A stretch of 8,329 nt of DNA from Oscillospiraceae bacterium (GTDB taxonomy: Bacteria; Bacillota; Clostridia; Oscillospirales; Oscillospiraceae). Below, one piece after another: positions 1 to 5,951 of the stretch; within the stretch, counting starts at the first letter, position 1, and each line of letters opens with the position of its first letter. Under the pieces are notes generated by a model. That model was not told the origin of the DNA. It searched no databases and was given only the letters and a program-made list of their open reading frames with translations. The stretch spans positions 1-8,329 of the forward strand of contig JAEEUX010000103.1 in the NCBI GenBank assembly GCA_016290695.1, read 5' to 3'. The position numbers and the translations under genes are program-made.

Positions 1-53
1 AGGCGCAGCCGGACTAATGGGCGTTTTCGCCCGGTGAATACAAAACCACTATG

Positions 54-81
54 GGGAGGTGTGGCGAATACCATACCTCCC
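54..81 (+). other. Stem-loop, 11-bp stem, without a T-tract
   Basis: GGGAGGTGTGG at 54-64 pairs with CCATACCTCCC at 71-81 around a 6-nt loop, with a single G-U wobble at 61/74. The sequence after it is not T-rich, so this is not a canonical intrinsic terminator. It could be the 3' end or a stabilising element of an upstream transcript, or a partial attenuator between an upstream binding-protein gene and livH. The repeat is seen directly; the function is inferred. Confidence 0.5.
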
Positions 82-166
82 GATGTGTGTTATTAAAGCG
101 GCGCAATAAACCGCCGCGTTGATAACAAATAACCCAACAAAGCCGTTTTGCTCGCAGCAGAGCGGC

Positions 167-244
167 AATCGCAAAGCATAGCGTTTATTACTCCGGCGCG
201 CAAACGTGGTGCGATTTTGCGATTATTCAGTTTCGGAGTAATAA
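167..244 (+). promoter_or_regulatory. Candidate structured RNA element (pseudoknot-type inverted repeats) before livH
   Basis: Two perfect complementarities cross one another. AATCGCAAA (167-175) pairs with TTTGCGATT (216-224), and TTATTACTCCG (185-195) pairs with CGGAGTAATAA (234-244). The first 3' arm has a second possible partner, CGCAAA at 199-204, which would form a simple hairpin nested inside the 11-bp stem, so two mutually exclusive folds exist. The last arm ends 3 nt before the livH Shine-Dalgarno site. This resembles a cis-acting translational control element, but I do not recognise a known riboswitch or T-box family. Chance or DNA-level palindromes remain possible. Confidence 0.35.
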
Positions 245-247
245 TAT

Positions 248-254
248 GAGGGGG
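248..254 (+). promoter_or_regulatory. Ribosome binding site of livH
   Basis: GAGGGGG lies 7 nt upstream of the GTG at 262. There is an in-frame stop at 247-249, so no earlier livH start is possible. The ATG at 246 is in another frame and overlaps this site. Confidence 0.7.
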
Positions 255-261
255 AATACTC

Positions 262-1158
262 GTGGGTGCTTTTCTCACGGCGTTATTTACCGGCTTGAGA
301 CTTGGAAGCATATATGCGTTGGTCGCGCTTGGCTACACCATGGTTTACGGTATTATAAAGCTTATAAACTTCGCGCACGGCGATTTTATTATGGTCGGCG
401 GCTACAGCCTTTTCTTCGTCGTGCCCATCGTTCAGCGGCTGGGGCTTCCCGGCTGGCTTGCCGTTGTCGTTGCGGTTGCGGTCTGCTCGCTTATCGGTAT
501 GGCGACTGAAATCGTGGCGTATCGTCCCGTGCGTAAAAACGGAACCAACATGACTGCGCTCATTACGGCTATATCCATGAGTCTCGTGCTCGAAAATCTC
601 GCGCAGGCTATCCCCGCCATGGGCCCGAACCCAAGAGTCGTGAACTCCATCTTTGGCAATGGCGGCATAACGGTTGCGGGCGCGACGGTGAGCTATTCCA
701 CCATCATCACCATCGTTATAAGCGTAATAGTAATGCTCGGCCTATTCTACTTCACTCAGAGATCTAAGACCGGCAGAGCCATGCGCGCCGTTTCTGAGGA
801 CAAGCAGGCGGCGACGCTTATGGGCATAAACGTGAACTCAACTATCATCAAAACCTTCGGCATCGGCGCCGGACTTGCCGGCGTCGCCGCACTCATGTAC
901 CTCGCGCAGTACCCTTCGGTTACTAACGCAATGGGCGCGGACCTCGGCCTTTACGCCTTTGTCGCGGCTGTCCTCGGCGGCATAGGCTCGCTCCCGGGCG
1001 CAATGCTCGGCGGATTCGTTATCGGCATAGTCTATTCGCTTTGCTCGGCCTATGTGAGCAGCTCTCTTTCGAGCACCTTCGTTTTCCTGATCCTTATCAT
1101 CGTCCTTTTGGTCAAGCCTACCGGTATCCTCGGAAAGAATGTGGGTGAAAAGGTATGA
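262..1158 (+). CDS. livH: Branched-chain amino acid ABC transporter permease LivH
   Basis: This is one of the two integral membrane subunits that form the channel of the high-affinity leucine/isoleucine/valine importer. The 298-residue product is the usual LivH length. The N-terminal block around residues 23-42 (LGYTMVYGIIKLINFAHGDF) is a hallmark of LivH, and the cytoplasmic EAA-like coupling loop that contacts the ATPases begins near R167 (RSKTGRAMRAV) and runs to about residue 192. The C-terminal half carries AVLGGIGSLPGAMLGG and ends in a short tail after the KPTGILG motif. Most of the protein is hydrophobic, with roughly eight membrane segments. The start is GTG, fixed by the GAGGGGG site and an in-frame stop just upstream. 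Its stop codon overlaps the livM start as ATGA (1155-1158), which implies translational coupling. Relatives also transport urea or other amides, so the exact substrate is inferred from family resemblance. Confidence 0.95.
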   Translation: MGAFLTALFTGLRLGSIYALVALGYTMVYGIIKLINFAHGDFIMVGGYSLFFVVPIVQRLGLPGWLAVVVAVAVCSLIGMATEIVAYRPVRKNGTNMTALITAISMSLVLENLAQAIPAMGPNPRVVNSIFGNGGITVAGATVSYSTIITIVISVIVMLGLFYFTQRSKTGRAMRAVSEDKQAATLMGINVNSTIIKTFGIGAGLAGVAALMYLAQYPSVTNAMGADLGLYAFVAAVLGGIGSLPGAMLGGFVIGIVYSLCSAYVSSSLSSTFVFLILIIVLLVKPTGILGKNVGEKV

Positions 1159-2300
1159 AAAAACAGAATTATCTTTCGGGATATGTCATCAATTTTATCG
1201 CCTGCGCCGCTCTCATCGTCTTTTCGGCCGTGGCGGGAACGCTCGGCTTCTCCGTCAAGCTTTCCACCATTATCTGGCAGTGCTGCTATTTTATCATCCT
1301 GGCCTGCTCGCTTAACCTTGTCCTTGGATTCCTTGGCCAGCTTTCGCTCGGTCATTGCGGGTTCATGGCAATCGGCGCTTATGCCTCCGCGCTTATATCC
1401 CTTGCGTTCCAGCGCGCGGGCTTTTACACAGAAAAATCCGGGCCGCAGTTCATGCTGGTCCTTATAATATGCGTTATTGCCGCCGGGCTTCTCGCGGCGC
1501 TCGTGGGCCTCATCGTCGGTATCCCGGCACTCAGACTCAAGGGCGACTATCTTGCCATAATCACGCTTGGCTTCGGCATGATAATCGTAAACGTAATAAA
1601 TAACCTCCCGTTTTGCGGAATGGACGGCCTTTCTCAGGGAAGCGCCTCCTCCGCGCTGTATCAGACAGGCCTCGGCTTCATCCTCAATCAGCTTACGGAC
1701 TATCTCTGGCTGCCGGTGACGCTGATGGTTCTCTGCGTCGCGGCGATGTTCCTCTTTATCCGCTCGAAATACGGCCGCGCCATCCGCGCCATCCGCGATA
1801 ACGAGATCGCCGCCTCCGCTTCAGGACTCAACGTATCGTACTACAAGGTGCTCACCTTCGTTTTCGGCGCGTTCTTCGCCGGAATTGCCGGGGCGATCTT
1901 TGCCTGCTGCAACAGTTCCCTTACCACCGGCTCCTTCTCCTTTACCAGCTCGTCCATACTCAACTCGACCTTCATCGTCGTAATGGTTGTTGTGGGCGGC
2001 ATGGGCTCGCTCACGGGCTCGGCTGTCGCGGCAGTGGGCATGTTCATGCTCAACTACACAATCAAAAACGGCAAATGGGTAGAATCGCTTCCGGAATTTC
2101 TCCAGATGGTGTTCTCCTATCCCATGCTCGTTTATTCCATAGCGCTCATAATCGTTATCATCTTTCGTCCCAAGGGAATCTTCGGAACCTATGAGTTCTC
2201 GCTCAGGCGCTTTTTCGTAAGCATCCCGAAGCTCCCGCAAATGATTAAAAACAGAGCCGCTGCCAAAAAGGAAAAAGCGGAGGTGGCAGAAAATGAGTGA
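1155..2300 (+). CDS. livM: Branched-chain amino acid ABC transporter permease LivM
   Basis: This is the second channel subunit, paired with LivH. The product has 381 residues. The conserved block starting at residue 53 (LNLVLGFLGQLSLGHCGFMA) and the EAA-like loop starting near R203 (RSKYGRAIRAIRDNEIAASA) identify LivM. GGMGSLTGSAVAA follows in the C-terminal half, and FRPKGIFG closes the membrane core. After that core the protein has a charged, lysine/glutamate-rich cytoplasmic tail of about 35 residues, which I would not expect to be conserved. The start overlaps the livH stop by 4 nt, and the 3' end overlaps livG by 8 nt, so the genes are very likely cotranscribed. No strong Shine-Dalgarno is visible apart from GAAAAGG just before the ATG, which fits coupled translation. 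Confidence 0.95.
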   Translation: MKKQNYLSGYVINFIACAALIVFSAVAGTLGFSVKLSTIIWQCCYFIILACSLNLVLGFLGQLSLGHCGFMAIGAYASALISLAFQRAGFYTEKSGPQFMLVLIICVIAAGLLAALVGLIVGIPALRLKGDYLAIITLGFGMIIVNVINNLPFCGMDGLSQGSASSALYQTGLGFILNQLTDYLWLPVTLMVLCVAAMFLFIRSKYGRAIRAIRDNEIAASASGLNVSYYKVLTFVFGAFFAGIAGAIFACCNSSLTTGSFSFTSSSILNSTFIVVMVVVGGMGSLTGSAVAAVGMFMLNYTIKNGKWVESLPEFLQMVFSYPMLVYSIALIIVIIFRPKGIFGTYEFSLRRFFVSIPKLPQMIKNRAAAKKEKAEVAENE

Positions 2301-3063
2301 AAGAATACCCGTTCTTAAAACGGAGCATTTGGGCATAACCTTCGGTGGCCTGCGCGCGGTTTCCGATTTCAACATCGAAATATACGAAGGTGAGCTCATC
2401 GGCCTCATCGGGCCCAACGGAGCGGGAAAAACGACGGTTTTCAACCTCCTCACGGGTGTATACCAGCCCACGGAGGGCAGCGTATATCTCTGCGGCGAGA
2501 AGCTTAACGGGCGCAAAATCCACCAGTTCGTGGACGCCGGTATCGCCAGAACCTTCCAGAATATCCGCCTTTTCAGCCAGATGACCGTCGCGGAAAACGT
2601 AAAGGTCGCATTCTCCAAGGATATTAAATACGGCATGCTGTCCTCCATCTTCCGCTCTCCGGCGTACTGGAAAACCGAGCGCGAGATAGAGGAAAAGGCG
2701 ATGAACCTTCTTTCCATCTTCAAGCTTGAGGGCAAGGCTGGTTACCTTGCCTCCGCGCTGCCCTACGGCGAGCAGAGGAAGCTTGAAATAGCCCGCGCGC
2801 TCGCCACAAACATGAAGGTTTTGCTGCTTGACGAGCCTGCCGCCGGCATGAACCCGACGGAGACGGCGGAGCTGCTTGAATGCATCAATATCATCCGCGA
2901 GCGCTTCGGCGTCGCCATCCTCCTTATTGAGCACGATATGAGCCTCGTCATGAATATCTGCGAGCGCATACAGGTCATCAACTTCGGCCAGACTATCGCG
3001 CGCGGTCTCCCGGAGGAGATAGCCAGCAACCCAGAGGTTATCGAAGCCTACCTCGGTAAGTGA
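2293..3063 (+). CDS. livG: Branched-chain amino acid ABC transporter ATP-binding protein LivG
   Basis: This is one of the two cytoplasmic ATPases that power the importer; it forms a heterodimer with LivF. The 256-residue length is typical. All ABC motifs are present: Walker A GPNGAGKTT at 40-48, Q-loop Q89 in RTFQNIRLF, a signature in the LivG form LPYGEQRKLEIARAL with YGEQR at 158-162, Walker B VLLLDEP at about 176-182, and the switch histidine H214 in IEHDM. The AAGMNPTE stretch after Walker B and the insertion near residues 107-135 are LivG traits. The ATG sits 6 nt after a near-ideal GGAGGTGG site (2279-2286) that lies inside the end of livM, and the genes overlap by 8 nt. Nothing looks damaged. 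Confidence 0.96.
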   Translation: MSERIPVLKTEHLGITFGGLRAVSDFNIEIYEGELIGLIGPNGAGKTTVFNLLTGVYQPTEGSVYLCGEKLNGRKIHQFVDAGIARTFQNIRLFSQMTVAENVKVAFSKDIKYGMLSSIFRSPAYWKTEREIEEKAMNLLSIFKLEGKAGYLASALPYGEQRKLEIARALATNMKVLLLDEPAAGMNPTETAELLECINIIRERFGVAILLIEHDMSLVMNICERIQVINFGQTIARGLPEEIASNPEVIEAYLGK

Positions 3064-3066
3064 GTT

Positions 3067-3072
3067 GGAGGA
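3067..3072 (+). promoter_or_regulatory. Ribosome binding site that decides the livF start
   Basis: GGAGGA lies 4 nt before the ATG at 3077. An in-frame TTG at 3065 would place this site inside the gene, so the ATG is preferred. The ATG also gives the family-typical N terminus MLKISNLNVYYG. Confidence 0.75.
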
Positions 3073-3076
3073 AGCC

Positions 3077-3781
3077 ATGCTAAAAATATCTAACCTGAAC
3101 GTATATTACGGCGCTATCCACGCGCTCAAAAATGTTTCTCTTGAGGTAAACGACGGCGAGCTTGTCACGCTTATCGGCGCAAACGGCGCGGGGAAAACCA
3201 CCACGCTGCATAGTATTTCCGGCCTCATAAAGGCAAACTCCGGCACCATAGAGCTTGATGGGAACGACCTTCAGAAGACGCCCGCCAACAAGATAATCAA
3301 CCTCGGTCTTGCCCACGTTCCCGAGGGGCGCCACGTTTTCAGCCAGATGACCGTCCTTGAAAACCTCTATATGGGCGCGTTCATCATGAATGATAAGGCA
3401 AAGATCAACGAAAATATAGAGAAGGTCTATGCGCATTTTCCGCGCCTGAAGGAGCGTTCAAAGCAGCTCGCGGGGACGCTTTCGGGCGGCGAGCAGCAGA
3501 TGCTGGCTACGGGGCGCGCCCTTATGACGAACCCGAAAATGCTCCTCATGGACGAGCCCTCAATGGGCCTTTCGCCGATCCTCGTAGGAGAAATATTCTC
3601 CATAATCAAGGAACTGCATGACGACGGGATAACCATCCTTCTCGTCGAGCAGAACGCAAAGGCGGCGCTTTCCATAGCCGACAGAGCATACGTCCTCGAA
3701 ACGGGCGGAATTTCCATGTCCGGCGTAGCAAGCGAGCTCCTCGAGGACGAACGCGTAAAGAAAGCATATCTCGGCGCGTAA
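3077..3781 (+). CDS. livF: Branched-chain amino acid ABC transporter ATP-binding protein LivF
   Basis: This is the second ATPase of the importer. From the ATG at 3077 the product has 234 residues, the normal LivF length. It carries Walker A GANGAGKTT at 34-42, signature LSGGEQ at 135-140 and Walker B MLLMDEP at 155-161. Two residues differ from the general ABC consensus: the Q-loop position is E83 in VPEGR, and the switch histidine is replaced by Q192 in VEQNA. Both substitutions are usual in LivF, so they do not signal decay; the partner LivG has the standard residues. The gene follows livG after 13 nt and is the last of the operon, with a strong terminator starting 32 nt after its TAA. A TTG at 3065 would add four residues but would overlap the ribosome binding site. 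Confidence 0.96.
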   Translation: MLKISNLNVYYGAIHALKNVSLEVNDGELVTLIGANGAGKTTTLHSISGLIKANSGTIELDGNDLQKTPANKIINLGLAHVPEGRHVFSQMTVLENLYMGAFIMNDKAKINENIEKVYAHFPRLKERSKQLAGTLSGGEQQMLATGRALMTNPKMLLMDEPSMGLSPILVGEIFSIIKELHDDGITILLVEQNAKAALSIADRAYVLETGGISMSGVASELLEDERVKKAYLGA

Positions 3782-3813
3782 CGCTTCGCCCTGAACTGAA
3801 TATCCGATACCCG

Positions 3814-3850
3814 CTGCGGCAAAGCTTGATCGCTTTGCCGCAGTTTTTTT
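3814..3850 (+). terminator. Intrinsic terminator of the liv operon
   Basis: CTGCGGCAAAGC (3814-3825) and GCTTTGCCGCAG (3832-3843) form a perfect 12-bp stem with a 6-nt loop TTGATC, followed directly by seven Ts (3844-3850). There is no matching T-tract for the opposite strand, so it acts on + strand transcription. It separates livHMGF from spoIIIA. Confidence 0.93.
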
Positions 3851-3921
3851 GTTCTAACGCTTCCGCTGCAGGAATAAGTATATTGCAGCAGGGCAGAGCC
3901 GGGGCGCTCGCCTTATAGAAC

Positions 3922-3927
3922 GGAGGG
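3922..3927 (+). promoter_or_regulatory. Ribosome binding site that decides the spoIIIAA start
   Basis: GGAGGG lies 7 nt upstream of the TTG at 3935. The ATG at 3939 is in another frame and is soon closed, so the TTG is the best start. Confidence 0.7.
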
Positions 3928-3934
3928 ACAGGGT

Positions 3935-4846
3935 TTGAATGAAGAGTATCTTTTGTCGCGCTATCTGAGCGCCGTGGAGCTGCTTCCGAGATACGTCAAG
4001 GAAAAGCTTTTTCGGCTGCCGGAGAGCGAAATGATGTGCGCTGAAGAAATACGGCTGCGCGGCGCCTCGGGTCTGAGTGTTGTGAGCGCGGGGCGCGAAA
4101 CATTTTTGGGCGAGAGCAGATTTTCTGCGGATGAGCTTGCGGACATAGTGTGTTTTGCATCCGGCTCGTCCGTTCATTCCGCGTCGGAAAGCATACGCGC
4201 GGGCTTCATTACGGCGGGGAACGGTCACAGGATAGGTATCTGCGGGACGGCAGCGATGCGCGACGGGAAAATCGTCGCAATAAGCTCGTATTCTTCGCTG
4301 ACGATAAGGATATCCAAGGAGTTCCCCGGGATAGCGGACGCGCTCATCGGGGGCGTTTCGGACGGAAACGGAGTTCCCGCGTCGTGCCTGATGATATCAC
4401 CGCCGGGCGGCGGGAAAACGACTCTCCTGCGCGATTTCGTCCGCGCGGCATCAAACGCGGGGCATCGCGTCGCCGTGGCGGACGAGCGCGGAGAGATAGC
4501 CGCGATGAAGGATGGCCACCCAGGCTTCGACGTAGGCAAAAGCACCGACGTTATGGACATGTGCCCGCGCGCAGAGGCGGTAAAATACCTAATCCGCTCA
4601 ATGTCGCCGCAGATAGTCGCAATGGACGAAATAAGCGGTGCGCGCGAGGCGGAGGCGGTGAAGGCAGCTTGCGGCTGCGGCGTTGCAATTTTCGCGACGG
4701 CACACGCGGCGGATGCAGCATCGCTTCGCGCTAAGCCGCTTTACGCCGAAATGCTGCGGCAGGGCGCCTTTAAATACATAATTGCCGTCCGTTCGGAGGC
4801 GGGGCGGCGCAGCTACGGTGTTTCGGAATGGTGCGAAGATGCTTAG
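3935..4846 (+). CDS. spoIIIAA: Stage III sporulation protein AA (secretion-type ATPase)
   Basis: SpoIIIAA is a mother-cell ATPase related to the motor ATPases of type II/IV secretion systems. It is thought to energise the SpoIIIA-SpoIIQ channel that links mother cell and engulfed forespore and keeps sigma-G active. The product has 303 residues, close to the roughly 307 of Bacillus subtilis. The N-terminal domain has EEIRLR at 37-42 and GHRIGICG at about 97-104. Walker A is SPPGGGKTT at 155-163, followed by LLRD; VADERGEIAA follows, and Walker B is QIVAMDEI at 226-233. A C-terminal FATAHAAD completes the ATPase core. The start is TTG, supported by GGAGGG at 3922-3927. It is the first gene of the operon and overlaps spoIIIAB by 8 nt. 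In Bacillus the operon is under sigma-E; I found no clear sigma-E promoter in the 85 nt between the terminator and this gene. Confidence 0.96.
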   Translation: MNEEYLLSRYLSAVELLPRYVKEKLFRLPESEMMCAEEIRLRGASGLSVVSAGRETFLGESRFSADELADIVCFASGSSVHSASESIRAGFITAGNGHRIGICGTAAMRDGKIVAISSYSSLTIRISKEFPGIADALIGGVSDGNGVPASCLMISPPGGGKTTLLRDFVRAASNAGHRVAVADERGEIAAMKDGHPGFDVGKSTDVMDMCPRAEAVKYLIRSMSPQIVAMDEISGAREAEAVKAACGCGVAIFATAHAADAASLRAKPLYAEMLRQGAFKYIIAVRSEAGRRSYGVSEWCEDA

Positions 4847-5351
4847 AACGCTCGGCGCGGCTATGATAGTTATCGCGTGCCTGCTCATGGGCCTGCGTTC
4901 AGGGGAGCGGATGAAGAGCCGTCTTCGCTTCATTTCCTCGCTTTGCGGGCAGCTTGAGCTTATGCGCGTGGGTGTTTGCACGGAGCTGCGGCCCGTTACG
5001 CAGGTTTTGCGCCAGCTTTCCGAGGACAGGCGTGAAAGCTCCGCAGCACTCTTTTCCGATTGCCTGAGCGCTCTGGAAAACGGAGGGGGCACGCTCAGAG
5101 AAGCGTGGCAAAATGCGGCGGAGGGCTGTGAACGCTTCGGGCTGACAGGGGAGGATGTTCTCGAAATATCGCTTCTCGGCGATTATCTCGGGCGCTTTGG
5201 AGCGGAGGAGCAGGAACCGGCGTTCCGCCGGCTGGAACGCGGGCTTGAACGCCGCGAGCAGGTGCTCCGTTCCGAGCTGGGGAACGCTTACAGGCTGCGC
5301 GCTGTAATTGGCGCGGGCGCCGGTGTCTCGCTCCTTATACTTATGATTTGA
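4839..5351 (+). CDS. spoIIIAB: Stage III sporulation protein AB
   Basis: SpoIIIAB is a membrane component of the SpoIIIA complex with structural similarity to GspF, the inner-membrane platform protein of type II secretion. The likely start is the ATG at 4839, giving 170 residues with the family N terminus MLRTLGAAMIVIACLLMG; this matches the length of about 171 in Bacillus subtilis. The frame is open back to 4782, but that longer form would add a basic, non-conserved extension inside spoIIIAA. A hydrophobic segment spans about 5-19, and a second one ends the protein (VIGAGAGVSLLILMI). Between them is a helical, charged cytoplasmic region with LLGDYLGRFGAEEQ, typical of the family. It overlaps spoIIIAA by 8 nt and has only a weak ribosome binding site, which suggests coupled translation. 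Confidence 0.92.
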   Translation: MLRTLGAAMIVIACLLMGLRSGERMKSRLRFISSLCGQLELMRVGVCTELRPVTQVLRQLSEDRRESSAALFSDCLSALENGGGTLREAWQNAAEGCERFGLTGEDVLEISLLGDYLGRFGAEEQEPAFRRLERGLERREQVLRSELGNAYRLRAVIGAGAGVSLLILMI

Positions 5352-5360
5352 GGCTTGAAT

Positions 5361-5561
5361 ATGACGATGAATGTGGACTTGATTTTTAAAATCGCGGCGG
5401 TGGGCATCCTCGTCGCGGTCCTGAACCTTCTGCTTACGCGTTCCGGCAGAGACGAACAGGCCCTGATGACGACGCTTGCCGGGCTCGTGGTCGTCCTCGT
5501 GATAGTCGTGAGGGAAATAAGCGGGCTTTTCGAGCTCATAAAATCTCTGTTTGGGTTTTGA
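5361..5561 (+). CDS. spoIIIAC: Stage III sporulation protein AC
   Basis: This is a very small membrane protein of the SpoIIIA complex. From the ATG at 5361 it has 66 residues, close to the 68 or so of Bacillus subtilis. Two hydrophobic segments lie at about 7-25 (LIFKIAAVGILVAVLNLLL) and 36-50 (MTTLAGLVVVLVIVV), joined by a short polar turn with RSGRDEQ, and the C terminus has the usual FELIKSLF. GAGG at 5350-5353 lies 7 nt before this ATG, which favours it over the in-frame TTG at 5355 and the ATG at 5367. The gene starts 9 nt after spoIIIAB and ends 3 nt before spoIIIAD. The order AC-AD and the two-segment architecture make the assignment firm despite its size. Confidence 0.92.
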   Translation: MTMNVDLIFKIAAVGILVAVLNLLLTRSGRDEQALMTTLAGLVVVLVIVVREISGLFELIKSLFGF

Positions 5562-5564
5562 GCC

Positions 5565-5951
5565 ATGGAGCTTGTGATTAAGGCTGCGGTTGCAGGGGTG
5601 GCAGCCACGGTTTTCGGGCAGATAATCAAACGGAGCAACCCTGAAATAACGCTGCTGCTTTCTCTTTCCGCGGCGATTATCATACTCGCTTCGGCCTTCA
5701 GACTGCTCGGAACGGTAATGGAATTTCTTGAAAACACGGCGGCCTCCGCAGGGCTTGACGCGGAGGTTTTCACTGTTGCCGTGAGGTGTACGGGAATCGC
5801 TCTGACTTCTCAGCTTGCTTCGGAGCTTTGCCGGGACTGCGGGCAGGGCAGCGCCGCTTCCGCTATCGAAACGGCGGGGAGCATTGCCGCGCTCTACACC
5901 GCGCTTCCGCTCGCGGAAAGACTGCTGCGGCTCGTGGAGGCGCTGCTATGA
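5565..5951 (+). CDS. spoIIIAD: Stage III sporulation protein AD
   Basis: SpoIIIAD is a multi-spanning membrane subunit of the SpoIIIA complex, related in sequence to SpoIIIAC. The product has 128 residues against about 133 in Bacillus subtilis. Hydrophobic stretches lie near residues 4-20, 28-50 and in the C-terminal third. The most diagnostic region is LASELCRDCGQGSAASAIE, followed by TAGSIAALYTALPL, which is the strongly conserved part of the family. The start at 5565 is 3 nt after the spoIIIAC stop with only a weak upstream GAG, so reinitiation is likely. The stop is joined to the spoIIIAE start as ATGA (5948-5951). Confidence 0.94.
   Translation: MELVIKAAVAGVAATVFGQIIKRSNPEITLLLSLSAAIIILASAFRLLGTVMEFLENTAASAGLDAEVFTVAVRCTGIALTSQLASELCRDCGQGSAASAIETAGSIAALYTALPLAERLLRLVEALL
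5936..5940 (+). promoter_or_regulatory. Ribosome binding site that decides the spoIIIAE start
   Basis: GGAGG lies 7 nt before the ATG at 5948. The same frame is open back to an ATG at 5786, but that would run through spoIIIAD and bury the signal peptide. Confidence 0.75.

Larger units (their letters stand above)
1..261 (+). other. Non-coding region and probable leader upstream of livH
   Basis: I see no gene here. All three forward frames hit stops early (at 15-17, 35-37 and 92-94), so any upstream gene can contribute only its last few codons, and I cannot identify one. The stretch looks AT-richer than the genes after it and carries several inverted repeats: GGGCG/CGCCC around a TTTT loop (19-32), a long hairpin at 54-81, GCGGCG/CGCCGC at 98-103/112-117, GCTC/GAGC at 150-153/160-163, and the crossing repeats at 167-244. 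In many bacteria the binding-protein gene livJ/livK sits upstream of livH with a structured intergenic region between them; this arrangement would fit but is inferred. No convincing promoter was found. Confidence 0.5.

Noticed and set aside
51..122. Possible 23-codon leader peptide with Val-Leu-Leu codons before livH
   Set aside because: It has no ribosome binding site, only three consecutive branched-chain codons, and no attenuator terminator with a T-tract after it.
217..245. Promoter-like TTGCGA with TAATAA/AATAAT 16-17 nt later
   Set aside because: Transcription would begin about at the livH ribosome binding site, leaving almost no leader; the AT-rich -10 is better explained as an arm of the 11-bp inverted repeat.
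1821..2735. Long minus-strand open frame (304 codons) across the livM-livG junction, and another at 2245-3078
   Set aside because: They lie opposite well-supported, motif-bearing genes, have no recognisable protein family or ribosome binding site, and are the expected product of codon bias in GC-rich DNA.
3163..3660. Apparent loss of the Q-loop glutamine (E83) and switch histidine (Q192) in LivF as a sign of an inactive ATPase
   Set aside because: VPEGR and VEQNA are normal for the LivF family; Walker A, Walker B and the LSGGEQ signature are intact.
3876..3884. AAGTATATT as a sigma-E -10 box for spoIIIAA
   Set aside because: The core is partly right, but no ATA or related -35 element occurs 16-18 nt upstream; the sequence also lies in the loop of a 6-bp GCTGCA/TGCAGC inverted repeat (3865-3889).
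4839..4846. Gene overlaps in spoIIIA (8-nt at AA/AB and AF/AG, 4-nt at AD/AE and AE/AF) as possible frameshift fusions
   Set aside because: Each downstream gene has its own start codon and family-typical N terminus; such overlaps are ordinary translational coupling.
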